Below are positions 53,297 through 62,664 of a stretch of DNA of 64,000 nt, in pieces. Position 1 is the stretch's first letter. Each line of letters begins with the position of its first letter. The notes beneath the pieces are model-generated. The model ran no database searches, was not told the DNA's origin, and saw only the letters and a list, made by a program, of their open reading frames with translations. Position numbers and translations under genes: made by a program. The DNA is from Bryobacter sp. CoA8 C33 (GTDB lineage Bacteria; Acidobacteriota; Terriglobia; Bryobacterales; Bryobacteraceae), in NCBI GenBank assembly GCA_019931185.1, contig JAINDK010000003.1:1-64000 (forward strand), written 5' to 3'.

Positions 53297-55639
53297 ATGC
53301 GATTGTCCGCAGTTTCTTTTCTCTTCTGCTCCCTTCTCGCCGCCCAAAGTGGTGCTCTTGTTGAAGTGGCTGTCGTCGATCCCGCCGGTGCACCCATTCC
53401 GCGGGCCACCGTAACGCTCGACCTTGTCTCCGGCGGTACGCCCTCCTCCCGTCTCACCTCCTCAACTGGCCTCGCCCGCTGGTCTGGCCTCGCCTGGCAA
53501 CATTATCGTCTTCATGCTTCCGCTCCGGGCTTTATGGCCACCTCCGCCTCGGTCAGTCTCCGCTCCAATGTGCCGGTGCGGCTTACCCTCTCGCTGCCGC
53601 TCCTTGCTTTTTCCCAAACGCTTCTCGTGACGGAGTCTTCCTCGCTGCCCCCCGTTGACCCCGAACAAACCGGCTCACGCACACTCATCTCGCGCGAATC
53701 CATCGACCAACTCGCGCGTCCCGGCGCCAGCCGCGGCATCGAGCAAGTCCTTGCCACTTTCCCTGGCTTTGCTCCCAATGCTAATGGCGCGATCCATCCT
53801 CGCGGCGCTCATAATCAGCTCACTTACATCATCGACGGCATGCCGGTCTCCGACCAACTCGGCGGCGCATTCGCCAACTCCATCGACCCCGCTCTCGTCG
53901 AAACACTGGAGCTTTACACCGGCAACATCCCCGCCGAGTACGGCAATAAGGTCTCCGCTGTTGCCCAAATCACCACCCGCTCCGGCCAAGGCCTTGGCCG
54001 CCGCTTCTCCGGCAACCTCAATACGCAGACTGCCCAGTTCGATAACCTCAATCAAACCCTCCAGTTGGCCGGCGAGTCCGGCCGCCTCGCCTGGTCCACG
54101 CTCCTGCTCGGCGTCAAGTCCAACCGCTATCTCGACAGCGTCTCACTCGACAATCTCCACAATGGCGGCAACAGTCAACGCTTCTTCACCCGCCTCGACT
54201 ATCAGGCCAGTTCCCGCGACATCCTTCGCCTCGCTCTCATGGGCGGCCGCTCCCGCTTTGCAAGCGCCAACTTGCGATCCCAACACGCCAACCTCATGAA
54301 CCAGCGACAGGCCCTGGATGATTCGAGCCTCGCCGCCACCTGGCTCCGCACCCTCGATGCCAGCTCCACGATCGAGTCTCATTTCAGCTTTCGTCCCAGC
54401 CGCGCCCGCCTCTTGCCCAGTCCCGGCGATACCCCGGTCACTGCCTGGCAGGACCGCCGCGCCGCCACTCTCACCCTCAATTCCCGCTACTCCAAAATTC
54501 TCCACCGTCACAACCTTCGCTTTGGCCTCGACTATCAGACCTACCCCCTCACCGAGTCCTTCCGCTTCGCCGTCACTCACTCTGGCTTTGAACCCGAACT
54601 CCCTACCCGCGCCTTCTCCTTCCACGATTCCGCCCGCGGTTCGATGCGCAGCGCCTTCTTCCAGGATCAACTGCGCTGGGGCCGTTTCACCGCCACTCTC
54701 GGTCTCCGCTATGATTCCTACCGCTTCCTTGTCAACGGCGCCCAGTGGCAGCCACGCCTTGGGCTCGCGTATCACCTCCGCGAGACGAACACGGTCTTCC
54801 GCGCCTCCTACAATCGCCTCTACCAGACTCCTCCGAACGAAAATCTGCTCCTGTCCTCTTCCCCCACAGCCGCCAGGCTCGCGCCGCCGCTCGTGCGCGA
54901 AACCTTTGGCGATGCCGCGCCCCGCCTCCGTCCCGAGCGGCAAAACTTCTACGAGATCGGCTTCCAGCAGGGCGTCCGCTCCTGGTTCACTGTCTCCGGC
55001 GCCTTCTACCATAAGTCCGCCACCGACCAGCAGGACAACAATAACTTCTTCAATACCGGCATCATTTTTCCTATCACGCTTTCCCGCATCCGTGTCAATG
55101 GCGCTGAAGGCCGCATCGAAATCCGCCCCCGCCGCCGCTGGTCCGCCAACTTGAGCCTCACTCACGCCCGCGCCGTCTCCACGCCCCCTTTTACCGGTGG
55201 CCTCTATCTCGGCAACGAAGCCGTCATTGCTCTTTCCGCCGGCCCTTTCCTAATCGATCACGATCAGGTACTCGGTGCCTCCGGTCTCCTGGCCTACACC
55301 CATCCCAAAGGCTTCTTCGCGAACCTGACCCTGCGCTACGATTCCGGTCTCGTCGCCAACCCTTCAGACCCCGCCGAAGTCGCCGCTGACCCCGACTTTG
55401 CCGATCTTCTTCCTTACGTTAACCTCACCTCCCACCCCGCCCGCGTCCGCCCTCGCACCCTCTCCGATGTCGTTCTCGGCTACCGCCACAAGCCCGCCGA
55501 CACCACCCGCTGGGAATTCGCCCTTCAGGCTACCAACCTTACCAACCAAACTGCTCTTTATTCCTTTCAGAGCATCTTCACCGGCACCCGTGTCGTGCAA
55601 CCCCGCACCCTTGGCCTCCGCTACCGCTTTTTCTTTTAA
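53297..55639 (+). CDS. TonB-dependent outer-membrane receptor with carboxypeptidase-regulatory domain
   Basis: The 780-residue receptor has a signal peptide (RLSAVSFLFCSLLAAQSG) and a carboxypeptidase-regulatory-like sandwich (about 20-95, VEVAVVDPAGAPIPRATVTL). Its plug includes GIEQVLATFPGFAPNANGAI and QLTYIIDGMPVSDQLGGAFA. The barrel of about 540 residues ends in the aromatic GLRYRFFF. It is shorter than the receptor at 14429 and has a more classic plug. No enzyme or transporter genes follow, so the ligand cannot be guessed. It is read alone and convergent with polX. Confidence 0.88.
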   Translation: MRLSAVSFLFCSLLAAQSGALVEVAVVDPAGAPIPRATVTLDLVSGGTPSSRLTSSTGLARWSGLAWQHYRLHASAPGFMATSASVSLRSNVPVRLTLSLPLLAFSQTLLVTESSSLPPVDPEQTGSRTLISRESIDQLARPGASRGIEQVLATFPGFAPNANGAIHPRGAHNQLTYIIDGMPVSDQLGGAFANSIDPALVETLELYTGNIPAEYGNKVSAVAQITTRSGQGLGRRFSGNLNTQTAQFDNLNQTLQLAGESGRLAWSTLLLGVKSNRYLDSVSLDNLHNGGNSQRFFTRLDYQASSRDILRLALMGGRSRFASANLRSQHANLMNQRQALDDSSLAATWLRTLDASSTIESHFSFRPSRARLLPSPGDTPVTAWQDRRAATLTLNSRYSKILHRHNLRFGLDYQTYPLTESFRFAVTHSGFEPELPTRAFSFHDSARGSMRSAFFQDQLRWGRFTATLGLRYDSYRFLVNGAQWQPRLGLAYHLRETNTVFRASYNRLYQTPPNENLLLSSSPTAARLAPPLVRETFGDAAPRLRPERQNFYEIGFQQGVRSWFTVSGAFYHKSATDQQDNNNFFNTGIIFPITLSRIRVNGAEGRIEIRPRRRWSANLSLTHARAVSTPPFTGGLYLGNEAVIALSAGPFLIDHDQVLGASGLLAYTHPKGFFANLTLRYDSGLVANPSDPAEVAADPDFADLLPYVNLTSHPARVRPRTLSDVVLGYRHKPADTTRWEFALQATNLTNQTALYSFQSIFTGTRVVQPRTLGLRYRFFF

Positions 55640-55730
55640 CCTTCCCAAAAACAATGAAAGCCCCGGGCTCACGCCTTTTCAACGCCCGCTCCGCCTGCTT
55701 TTCGAGTTTCCCCCGGTCCGCCGCTCGCCA

Positions 55731-57473
55731 TCACACCTTCCGCTTCAACACCCTCCGCTCAAAATCTCCTTTTGTGAGCGTGTTCAATACATCTCCCCTC
55801 TCGAGCCACCCCCTTCGCGCCATCTTCACCCCATACTTCATGTTCAGAAAATGCCGCGGGTGATGCGCATCGGTTGAAATCGTAAACCTTACCCCCTTCG
55901 CCTTCGCCGCGCGAATCAATTGCGCATGCAGGTCCAACCGCTCCGGGCTCGCATTGATCTCCATCGCCACGCCCTTTTCCGCCGCGCGCGCCGCGATCTT
56001 CTCAAACGCATACCCATACGCATCCCGTTGCAGCAGCACCCGCCCCGTCGGATGCCCGACCACCTTCACAAAAGGGTTTTCGAGCGCCGCCAACAACCTC
56101 TCCGTCATTGCCCCCTCATCGAGATTCATATGACTGTGCACGCTGCCCACGACAAAATCCAACTGCTCCAGCGCCTCATCGTCGAGATCCATCCGCCCAT
56201 CCTTCAAGATGTCGCACTCGATTCCCGCATACACCTTCAATCCAAACTCTTCCACCTCGATTCCCCGCACCATCTCCGCGAAGGCAATCGCCCTCTTCTC
56301 ATCAAGCCCATTTGCCATCGCCAACGCCTTCGAATGGTCCGTGATCACGATGTACTCATAGCCAAGTTCCCGCGCCGTCCGGGCCATCTCCTCGAGCGTC
56401 CCCCGTCCATCGCTCTCGCGCGTGTGCATATGCAGGTCCCCGCGGATATCGTCCAACTCGATCAGCCTCGGTAGCCTCCCGTGTTCAGCCGCCTCGATCT
56501 CACCGGAATTCTCCCGCAACTCCGGAGCAATCCAGTCCAGTCCGAGGGCCCGGTAAATTTCCTCTTCCGTGGCGGCCGCGACAATCTCCCCCGTCGCCTC
56601 CCGCGCCAGTGCATACTCGTTGAGCGTATAGCCCATTCTTACGGCCCGCGTCCGCAGACTCACGTTATGCTCCTTCGAGCCCGTGAAGTATTGCAGCGCC
56701 GCCCCAAAACTCTCCTCTGGCAGTGCCCGCACATCCACCTGTATCCCCTCTACTCCCACCCGGGCCGAAGCTTTATTCTCCCCCTTGGCCAGCATCTCCT
56801 CCACCTTGCCCCAGCCCGCGAACACATCCAGTGCCTCCACCGCCCTAGGGCCCGCCACCAGTATGTCCACGTCTCCCACCGTTTCCTTACCCCGCCGCAA
56901 GCTCCCCGCTGCACTCACCCGCGTGATCCCCTCCCGTCCCACGAACAGCTCCATCACTTCCTCCGCCGTCCCACTGGCAAAGTCGATCAAGAATCGGCCC
57001 GAACTCCGCCGGTACAGCGCAATCGATTTCAGGATCTTCTCCTCAAGCTTCACCCCCATTCGCGGAATATTCCGCAGTTTTTGCTCCCGGCTCAAGCGCT
57101 CCAAATCATCAATGGTCGTAACCCGGAACTGCTCTATCAATAGCTTGATCGATTTCGGCCCCAGCCCCTGTATCTTCAGCATTTCAAGCGCCGTCGGCGG
57201 ATACTTTTCCATCATCTCGTCACGCCGTTCAAAACTGCCCCGCTCGCGTATCTCCCCGAGAATCGCCGCAATGCCCTTGCCGATGCCGGCAATGTCGGTG
57301 ACCTTCCGGGATGCGTCGCCCACGATTTCCAGAACACTTTCCGGATGCCCCTCGATCGTCGATGCCGCGTTGCGATAGCTGCGGATCCGGAAGGCGTCCT
57401 CGCCCGCAATTTCCATCAGGTCCGCTGTCTCGGCTAGCAGTTTCGCCACGTGCTGGTTATCCATGCTTCTCAT
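55731..57473 (-). CDS. polX: DNA polymerase/3'-5' exonuclease PolX
   Basis: The start chosen is the ATG at 57473, overlapping the efflux gene's TGA in an ATGA; an in-frame ATG 9 bases later is possible. The 580-residue protein has helix-hairpin-helix DNA-binding parts (IAGIGKGIAAILGEI, IQGLGPKSIKLLIEQF) and the polymerase X catalytic motif GSLRRGKETVGDVDIL with its acidic pair. The third acidic residue lies in IQVDVRALPEE. The C-terminal PHP nuclease domain has DLHMHTRESDG, ITDHSKALAMANG, GSVHSHMN and STDAHHPRHF. It is a base-excision-repair-type gap-filling polymerase. Length is normal. Confidence 0.93.
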   Translation of the reverse strand: MRSMDNQHVAKLLAETADLMEIAGEDAFRIRSYRNAASTIEGHPESVLEIVGDASRKVTDIAGIGKGIAAILGEIRERGSFERRDEMMEKYPPTALEMLKIQGLGPKSIKLLIEQFRVTTIDDLERLSREQKLRNIPRMGVKLEEKILKSIALYRRSSGRFLIDFASGTAEEVMELFVGREGITRVSAAGSLRRGKETVGDVDILVAGPRAVEALDVFAGWGKVEEMLAKGENKASARVGVEGIQVDVRALPEESFGAALQYFTGSKEHNVSLRTRAVRMGYTLNEYALAREATGEIVAAATEEEIYRALGLDWIAPELRENSGEIEAAEHGRLPRLIELDDIRGDLHMHTRESDGRGTLEEMARTARELGYEYIVITDHSKALAMANGLDEKRAIAFAEMVRGIEVEEFGLKVYAGIECDILKDGRMDLDDEALEQLDFVVGSVHSHMNLDEGAMTERLLAALENPFVKVVGHPTGRVLLQRDAYGYAFEKIAARAAEKGVAMEINASPERLDLHAQLIRAAKAKGVRFTISTDAHHPRHFLNMKYGVKMARRGWLERGDVLNTLTKGDFERRVLKRKV

Positions 57474-58342
57474 TCTCCGCGGGGCGCCGGCTCTATGTGC
57501 ACCAACACATCGGCTACCCAATTCACTCTTTGCTTCACCGCTGCCCGTACCGCCCCGGATATCTCATGGGCTTCCCGCACGCTCAACTCCGGCGCCACCT
57601 CCAGGTGCAGGTCCACGTGGTATTGAAATCCCGTTTTGCGCGCCCTGCACTTTTCCACCCCCAGCGTCCCATCCACTCCCAGCGCCGCCCGCCGTATCTC
57701 CTCAAGCATGCCCGCCGGCGGCATCGTGTCCAGTAACTCCCAACTCGATTGCCGCAACACGCCAAACCCCAAATACACTACCAGTCCCGCGATCAACAAC
57801 CCCCCGATCCGGTCGGCCTGCCCAAATGCCCCCGGCACTGCTATGTTCATCCCCAACGCCACCAACGCGATCGTACCCGACAAAACGTCCAGCCAGTCAT
57901 TGGCCGCATCCGCCTCCATCGCTGCCGAACGAAATTCCCATGCCGCCTTGCGCTTCTTCCGCACCAGCAATAGCTTTACCGCGATCGACACCACCAGCGG
58001 CGCCACCGCCAGCGCATGCGGCGCCTCCTTCGCTTCCCCCATCTGCTCGATCGCCTGCCGCCCCAGCAAGACCCCGCTTGCAATCAGAAACGCTCCGATT
58101 GCCTGCCCAGCGAGAATCTCCACCCGTCCATGCCCATAGGGATGATTCTCATCCGCCGGCTCCGCCGCGATTCTTAATCCCAGCCACAAGATCATGCTCG
58201 CGACTACATCCCCCGCGCTCTCAATCCCGTCCGCCACCAGGGAAAAGGAATGCGTATACCAACCCAACCCCACCTTGCTGATTGCCAGCACGATTCCTGT
58301 CCCCACGCTCCACTGCGCCAGCCTGAGTGCCCCCTGCGTCAT
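57470..58342 (-). CDS. cation diffusion facilitator family metal-efflux protein
   Basis: The 290-residue protein has about six membrane helices and the CDF metal-site pattern: LVADGIESAGDVVASMILWL in helix 2 and AANDWLDVLSGTIALVAL in helix 5. A cytoplasmic C-terminal domain follows, with a late VDLHLEVAPELSVREAHEI ferredoxin-like fold. Metal specificity (Zn, Fe, Mn or Cd) cannot be told. Helix 2 has E instead of the usual H/D at one ligand position, which may change the metal. It is coupled to polX by a 4-base overlap. Confidence 0.88.
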   Translation of the reverse strand: MTQGALRLAQWSVGTGIVLAISKVGLGWYTHSFSLVADGIESAGDVVASMILWLGLRIAAEPADENHPYGHGRVEILAGQAIGAFLIASGVLLGRQAIEQMGEAKEAPHALAVAPLVVSIAVKLLLVRKKRKAAWEFRSAAMEADAANDWLDVLSGTIALVALGMNIAVPGAFGQADRIGGLLIAGLVVYLGFGVLRQSSWELLDTMPPAGMLEEIRRAALGVDGTLGVEKCRARKTGFQYHVDLHLEVAPELSVREAHEISGAVRAAVKQRVNWVADVLVHIEPAPRGE

Positions 58343-58459
58343 ACCTACCTCAGTCTAACCTCTGTCCTTGTTGTACAATCCAGGTATTAGCGTGAAATCG
58401 ATTCGGGGATCCTTTTCATTCCGCTCGTTTTGCGCAAAAAATCAGATAGAGGCGACCGG

Positions 58460-58738
58460 ATGGAAAAGCTGGCACAACAGCAAAATATACAAGAGGCTTT
58501 CCTCAATAACGCCCGTAAAGATAAAACCTACTTGACCATTTATTTAATGAGCGGTGTCAAGCTTTCGGGCCGGATCAAGAGCTTCGACAAATACTCAGTC
58601 GTGCTCGAAGCTAACAGTCAGGAACAATTGATCTTCAAGCACGCCATATCCACCGTGGTGGTTTCCAAACAGGGTCACTCTTCTCCCCATGGTCCTTCCT
58701 CTTCACCACCCATCCCCATGGAGTCCAACGGGAACTGA
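58460..58738 (+). CDS. hfq: RNA chaperone Hfq
   Basis: The ATG at 58460 is used, with GAGG 6 bases upstream; an in-frame TTG 30 bases earlier has no site. The 92-residue protein has the Sm1 motif ([20 protein letters not shown]) and an Sm2 motif with [10 protein letters not shown] in place of YKHAIST, plus a proline/serine-rich tail. It would form a hexamer pairing small RNAs with mRNA. It ends directly before the TTG start of hflX, as in the conserved hfq-hflX unit. Confidence 0.94.
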   Translation: MEKLAQQQNIQEAFLNNARKDKTYLTIYLMSGVKLSGRIKSFDKYSVVLEANSQEQLIFKHAISTVVVSKQGHSSPHGPSSSPPIPMESNGN

Positions 58739-60040
58739 TTGTCCGAGGTTGCTATTCTCGTCGGTGTAGAACTGCGGCGGTCCAAACAGACACTCGCCGC
58801 CATCGACGATTTGTCTCCGGCCGAATCCCTGGCTGAACTTCGTGCTCTCGCCGAAAGCGCCGGTGCGGTGGTCGCCGCCTCGATTCTCCAAAGCCGTGAT
58901 AAAGCCGATCAGGCTACCTTGGTAGGGTCTGGCAAGCTGGGCGAAATCGAAAGCCTGGTCGCTGGTCTCAGCGCCGATACCGTTCTCTTCGACGCCGAGC
59001 TCACTCCCACCCAACAACGCAATCTCGAACGCGCCCTTGGCGTTAAGGTCCTCGACCGCACCCAACTCATCCTCGATATCTTTGCCTCGCGCGCCCGCAC
59101 CCGCGAAGGCCAACTCCAAGTGGAATTGGCTCAACTCAACTACCTTATGCCCCGCCTCGCCGGCCGCGGCATTGCTATGTCCCGCTTGGGCGGAGGGATC
59201 GGCACCCGCGGTCCCGGCGAAACACAACTCGAGGCCGATCGGCGCAAGATCGCCCGCCGCATCCAGTCCATTAAATCGGATCTCGATAAAGTCCGCGCCG
59301 CTCGCGGTATCCAGCGCAAACAGCGCCAAGCCGTTCCCCTCGCCACCGTCGCCCTCGTCGGTTATACCAACGCGGGCAAAAGCACCTTGTTCAATCGCCT
59401 CACCCAGGCTGGCGTCCTGGCTGATGCGAAGATGTTCGCCACTCTCGATCCCACCGTCCGCCACATCATTCTCCCCAGCCGTCGCAAGGTCTTGCTGGGC
59501 GATACCGTCGGCTTCATCCGTAAGCTTCCCACTACCCTGGTCGAGGCCTTCCGCGCCACGCTCGAGGAAGTCACCGACGCCGCTCTTCTCCTGCACGTCG
59601 TCGATGTCTCCAATCCGCATGCTCCCTCCTATGTCGAACACGTTCAGCAGGTCCTCGAGGAAATCAACGCCGGATCCACCCACCAGATCCTCGTCATGAA
59701 CAAGGCCGATCTCGTCGAAGATCCCCAGGACCAGATCACCCAAGCCCGCCGCATCCTCAAGGACTCCCAAGCCGAACTCAGCGTCATACCCGTCAGCGCC
59801 CAGACCGGGACCGGCATCGATCGGCTCCTCGATGCCATTGATGCCGCCCTCACCCTCGATCCCATCTGCCGCTCTCACTTCCTGATCCCCGCCGCCGATG
59901 GTCGCGCGCTTCATCTGCTCCACGAGCGCGCCGTCATCCTCTCCAGCCGTTATGTCGGCGATCAATGTGAAATCGTCGCCGATCTTCCCGCCAGCCTCCG
60001 CCGCGAACTCAAATCATTCGAGCTACCCACTTCCAACTGA
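58739..60040 (+). CDS. hflX: ribosome-associated GTPase HflX
   Basis: The 433-residue protein begins at a TTG that follows the hfq stop with no gap. The N-terminal HflX domain includes DQATLVGSGKLGEIESLVAG and the conserved GGIGTRGPGETQLE (about 157-170). The GTPase domain has G1 VGYTNAGKSTLFN, G3 LGDTVGFI and G4 MNKADLV. HflX splits and rescues stalled or heat-damaged ribosomes. The zero-gap start after hfq suggests reinitiation. A GGGAAC close to the TTG is at best a weak ribosome-binding site. Confidence 0.93.
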   Translation: MSEVAILVGVELRRSKQTLAAIDDLSPAESLAELRALAESAGAVVAASILQSRDKADQATLVGSGKLGEIESLVAGLSADTVLFDAELTPTQQRNLERALGVKVLDRTQLILDIFASRARTREGQLQVELAQLNYLMPRLAGRGIAMSRLGGGIGTRGPGETQLEADRRKIARRIQSIKSDLDKVRAARGIQRKQRQAVPLATVALVGYTNAGKSTLFNRLTQAGVLADAKMFATLDPTVRHIILPSRRKVLLGDTVGFIRKLPTTLVEAFRATLEEVTDAALLLHVVDVSNPHAPSYVEHVQQVLEEINAGSTHQILVMNKADLVEDPQDQITQARRILKDSQAELSVIPVSAQTGTGIDRLLDAIDAALTLDPICRSHFLIPAADGRALHLLHERAVILSSRYVGDQCEIVADLPASLRRELKSFELPTSN

Positions 60041-60070
60041 TTTCTCCCGCTGATATGCTCCCGACCTAGG

Positions 60071-61055
60071 TCTGCCCCAACCCACAACTGGTCTGGGATG
60101 CCATCCTTGGCCATCAACTCACTGATGCCCTTAAGGCCGGTGTTGAAATCGGCCTCTTCAACGCGCTCGGGGACGGCACCCAATCCGCTGCGCAAATCGC
60201 TTCCCGTGCCGGCGTCGCCGAACGGGCCATGCGGATCCTGTGTATTTCTCTGCTGGCGCGTGGTCTCCTCGACAAACAAGGTGATCTCTGCTGCCACACG
60301 CCCACCAGCGCCGTCTTTCTCGACCCCCGATCCCCGGCCACCATGGCGCCGGCTCTGCCTTTTCTCATGACCGACAAGATGCTCCTATCCTCCCGCCTCA
60401 TGACCGAAGCCATCCCCCCAAATCGCACCGCCCTGACCGAACCCTCGCCAGGGAAGAAGTTGCCGAATGGGTCACCCTCACCAAAACCATGCAACCCATG
60501 ATGCACGGCGCCGCTAGTTTCCTGGCAGCGCAACTGCTGGCTGACGGCCAAGCCCCCCGCAAGATGCTCCACATTGCCTCCAGCCATGGTCTCTTCGGCT
60601 TCGCTGTCGCCCAAGCCGCGCCGGATAGCGAAATCGTCGCCCCGCACTTTCCCAGTGTTCTCGAAGTCACCCCGGCCCATGCCCGCGCCGCTGGCATCCC
60701 CCTCACGCTCCTCCCCGGCAGCGCTTTCACTGCCGAACTCGGCTCCGCCTACGACGTCATCCTCGTGACCAATCTCTTTCACCACCTTCTCCATGAGCGG
60801 CAACTTTACCCTCATGCAACAATTCCGCTCCGCTCTGCGGCCGGGCGGCAAGTTGCTGATTCTCGAATTCGTCCCCAACGAAAATCGCGTCTCGTGCCTC
60901 CTTTGCCCTCACCATGCTGGTCCATACACCCGCCGGCGGCGCCTACACTTTCGCCGATCAAAATAACATGCTCGATCAAGCCGGATTCGGTACCAGCGGG
61001 ATCATCGACGTGCCGATGTCCGCCAATCGCCTGATTACCGCAATCGCTCCCCAGC
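60071..61055 (+). pseudogene. SAM-dependent O-methyltransferase pseudogene with several frameshifts
   Basis: Reading across frames recovers LVWDAILGHQLTDALKAGVE, IGLFNALGDGTQSAAQIASR and AGVAERAMRILCISLLARG (dimerisation/winged-helix part). It then gives EEVAEWVTLTKTMQPMMHGA, MLHIASSHGLFGFAVAQAAP (motif I), YDVILVTNLFHH, FRSALRPGGKLLILEFVPNE and AYTFADQNNMLDQAGFGTSG. At least four frame changes are needed (near 60084, 60430-60480, 60787 and 60900). No start codon remains where one is expected: AGGTCTGCC stands for ATG-TCT-GCC. The 3' part runs in frame into pgsA. The family is acetylserotonin O-methyltransferase-like. Confidence 0.82.
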
Positions 61056-61105
61056 ACTTGCTGCCCGCTCCCGTCCGTATTGTTATCCTGAGTGCCAGTG
61101 CTCGC

Positions 61106-61750
61106 GTGAATCTGCCAAATCTCCTCACTCTGGCTCGAATCTTCTTCGTGCCGCTGGTCGTTGCCGCGCTCGTTCAGGAAAAGCGCGTATATTCCCTCGG
61201 CTTGCCCTTTGATTTTGGCAACGAAATTCTCGCCCTTGCCATCTTTGCCGTCGCTGCCCTAACCGACCTCCTGGATGGCTATCTGGCCCGTAAGTGGAGT
61301 CAGATCACTACTCTCGGCATGCTGCTCGATCCCATTGCCGACAAACTCCTCATTTCCGCTTCCCTCATTGCTCTTGTCGAGGTAAAGGCCGTTCCGGCCT
61401 GGATGGTCATCCTCATCATTGGCCGCGATTTTGCCATCTCCGGCCTTCGCTCCATCGCCGTAACGGAAGGCTACCTCATCCCCGCAAGCGACCTCGGCAA
61501 GTCGAAAATGATCCTCCAGGTTCTTGGTGTCGGCGCCTCCATGGCTAGTCTCCGATTTCCTGCCTGGCAACAGCCAGCACATATCTTGATGTGGGGCGCC
61601 GTGCTCTTCACGCTTATCTCCGCCATCGATTACGCCCGCCAATTCTGGATCAAGATCGATATTCGCGTCAAACGCCGCCGCCGCCGCGAACTTCTCCTAC
61701 TCGAGCGCACGCGCCGCCGGGACTCCCGCGCTACCCTCACCAGCCGTTGA
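61106..61750 (+). CDS. pgsA: CDP-diacylglycerol-glycerol-3-phosphate 3-phosphatidyltransferase
   Basis: The 214-residue membrane protein starts most probably at the GTG at 61106 (VNLPNLLTLARIFFVPLVVA), as in other PgsA. The CDP-alcohol phosphatidyltransferase signature is complete: DLLDGYLARKWSQ, then TLGMLLDPIADKLL (D-G-x2-A-R-x8-G-x3-D-x3-D). It makes phosphatidylglycerol phosphate. The same frame is open upstream into the methyltransferase relic, so the true start is somewhat uncertain and no good ribosome-binding site is seen. The arginine-rich C-terminus overlaps the convergent rodZ-like gene by 54 bases. Confidence 0.9.
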   Translation: MNLPNLLTLARIFFVPLVVAALVQEKRVYSLGLPFDFGNEILALAIFAVAALTDLLDGYLARKWSQITTLGMLLDPIADKLLISASLIALVEVKAVPAWMVILIIGRDFAISGLRSIAVTEGYLIPASDLGKSKMILQVLGVGASMASLRFPAWQQPAHILMWGAVLFTLISAIDYARQFWIKIDIRVKRRRRRELLLLERTRRRDSRATLTSR

Positions 61751-62629
61751 AGTTGGGGAAACGGCAGGCTCCGCGCTTGGCGCTTTCGGCTTGTACTTCC
61801 AACCCTCCGGGCTCAATAACAAGGTCTTCACTTCACCCTTATTGCCGTAAGTGATCGGCTTCCCATTGTAGATCACATCCAGCGTTCCCGCGTTTCCCAC
61901 AATTAACTCCACCGAAGCCGCCGACACCGTTCGCTCCTGCCCCGGATCAAGCGTACCCCCATGAACCTTGTTGCCATCCGCTGTCAGCCGAATCCAGGTC
62001 ATCTCCCGAGCCCGCACCGTCAGCATAAATTTACCCGCCTCCGGTCCCGCCGCCACTGCCTCCGCCCGCTTTTCTTCCGGCTTTCTCTCCTCCGCCTTGC
62101 TCTCCGCGGGCACAACCGTCTCCACCGGCGCCGCTTTTTCCTCCACCACGGGTGGCTTGGCCGCGACCTCCACCGCCGCCGTCCCTTCGCTGCCCGGCTG
62201 GAAATTCCGCCACCCAAAATACGCTCCGCACAAAACCACTACAGCCGCCGCGAATACCAACCATCCTTTTGACATCCCATCGTCTTGCGGCGCACGCATC
62301 GGCTTGTCTTTCAGCGTATTGCGCAGCGCCGTCATCTGCTCATCCCCGGTCAATCCCAATAAGTCTCCGCTCGCCTCCGTCGTTTCCGCCGTGAACGCCG
62401 ACGTTATCGGCCGGATCTGCCGCTCTGCCTCCTCCGCATTCCACCCTAAATACTTCGCATACTGCCGCACAAACGCCCGGTAAAAAAACTCTCCCGGAAG
62501 CGAAGCATGATCGTCTGCCTCGATCGCTTCCAGGTAGCGCTGGTTGATGCGCGTATCGCTCGCGATCTTCTCGATGGCAATGTTTTGCCGTTCTCGCTCC
62601 AGTCGCAGCTTGACTCCAAGGGTCTGCAT
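61697..62629 (-). CDS. RodZ-like helix-turn-helix membrane protein
   Basis: The 310-residue protein has an N-terminal Xre-type domain (about 1-75, LGVKLRLERERQNIAIEKIA, DTRINQRYLEAIEADDHASL). A single membrane helix (GWLVFAAAVVVLCGAYFGW, about 120-138) follows, then a long proline/glutamate/alanine linker. The C-terminal DUF4115 beta domain (about 200-290) has FMLTVRAREMTWIRLTADG and KVHGGTLDPGQ. This is the RodZ plan, which links MreB to the envelope in cell-shape control. Its stop lies inside the 3' end of pgsA. No mreBCD is in the window. Confidence 0.85.
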   Translation of the reverse strand: MQTLGVKLRLERERQNIAIEKIASDTRINQRYLEAIEADDHASLPGEFFYRAFVRQYAKYLGWNAEEAERQIRPITSAFTAETTEASGDLLGLTGDEQMTALRNTLKDKPMRAPQDDGMSKGWLVFAAAVVVLCGAYFGWRNFQPGSEGTAAVEVAAKPPVVEEKAAPVETVVPAESKAEERKPEEKRAEAVAAGPEAGKFMLTVRAREMTWIRLTADGNKVHGGTLDPGQERTVSAASVELIVGNAGTLDVIYNGKPITYGNKGEVKTLLLSPEGWKYKPKAPSAEPAVSPTSTAGEGSAGVPAARALE

Positions 62630-62664
62630 GGGCTTCTGTGGGACGTTCCTTACCGATATAATAC

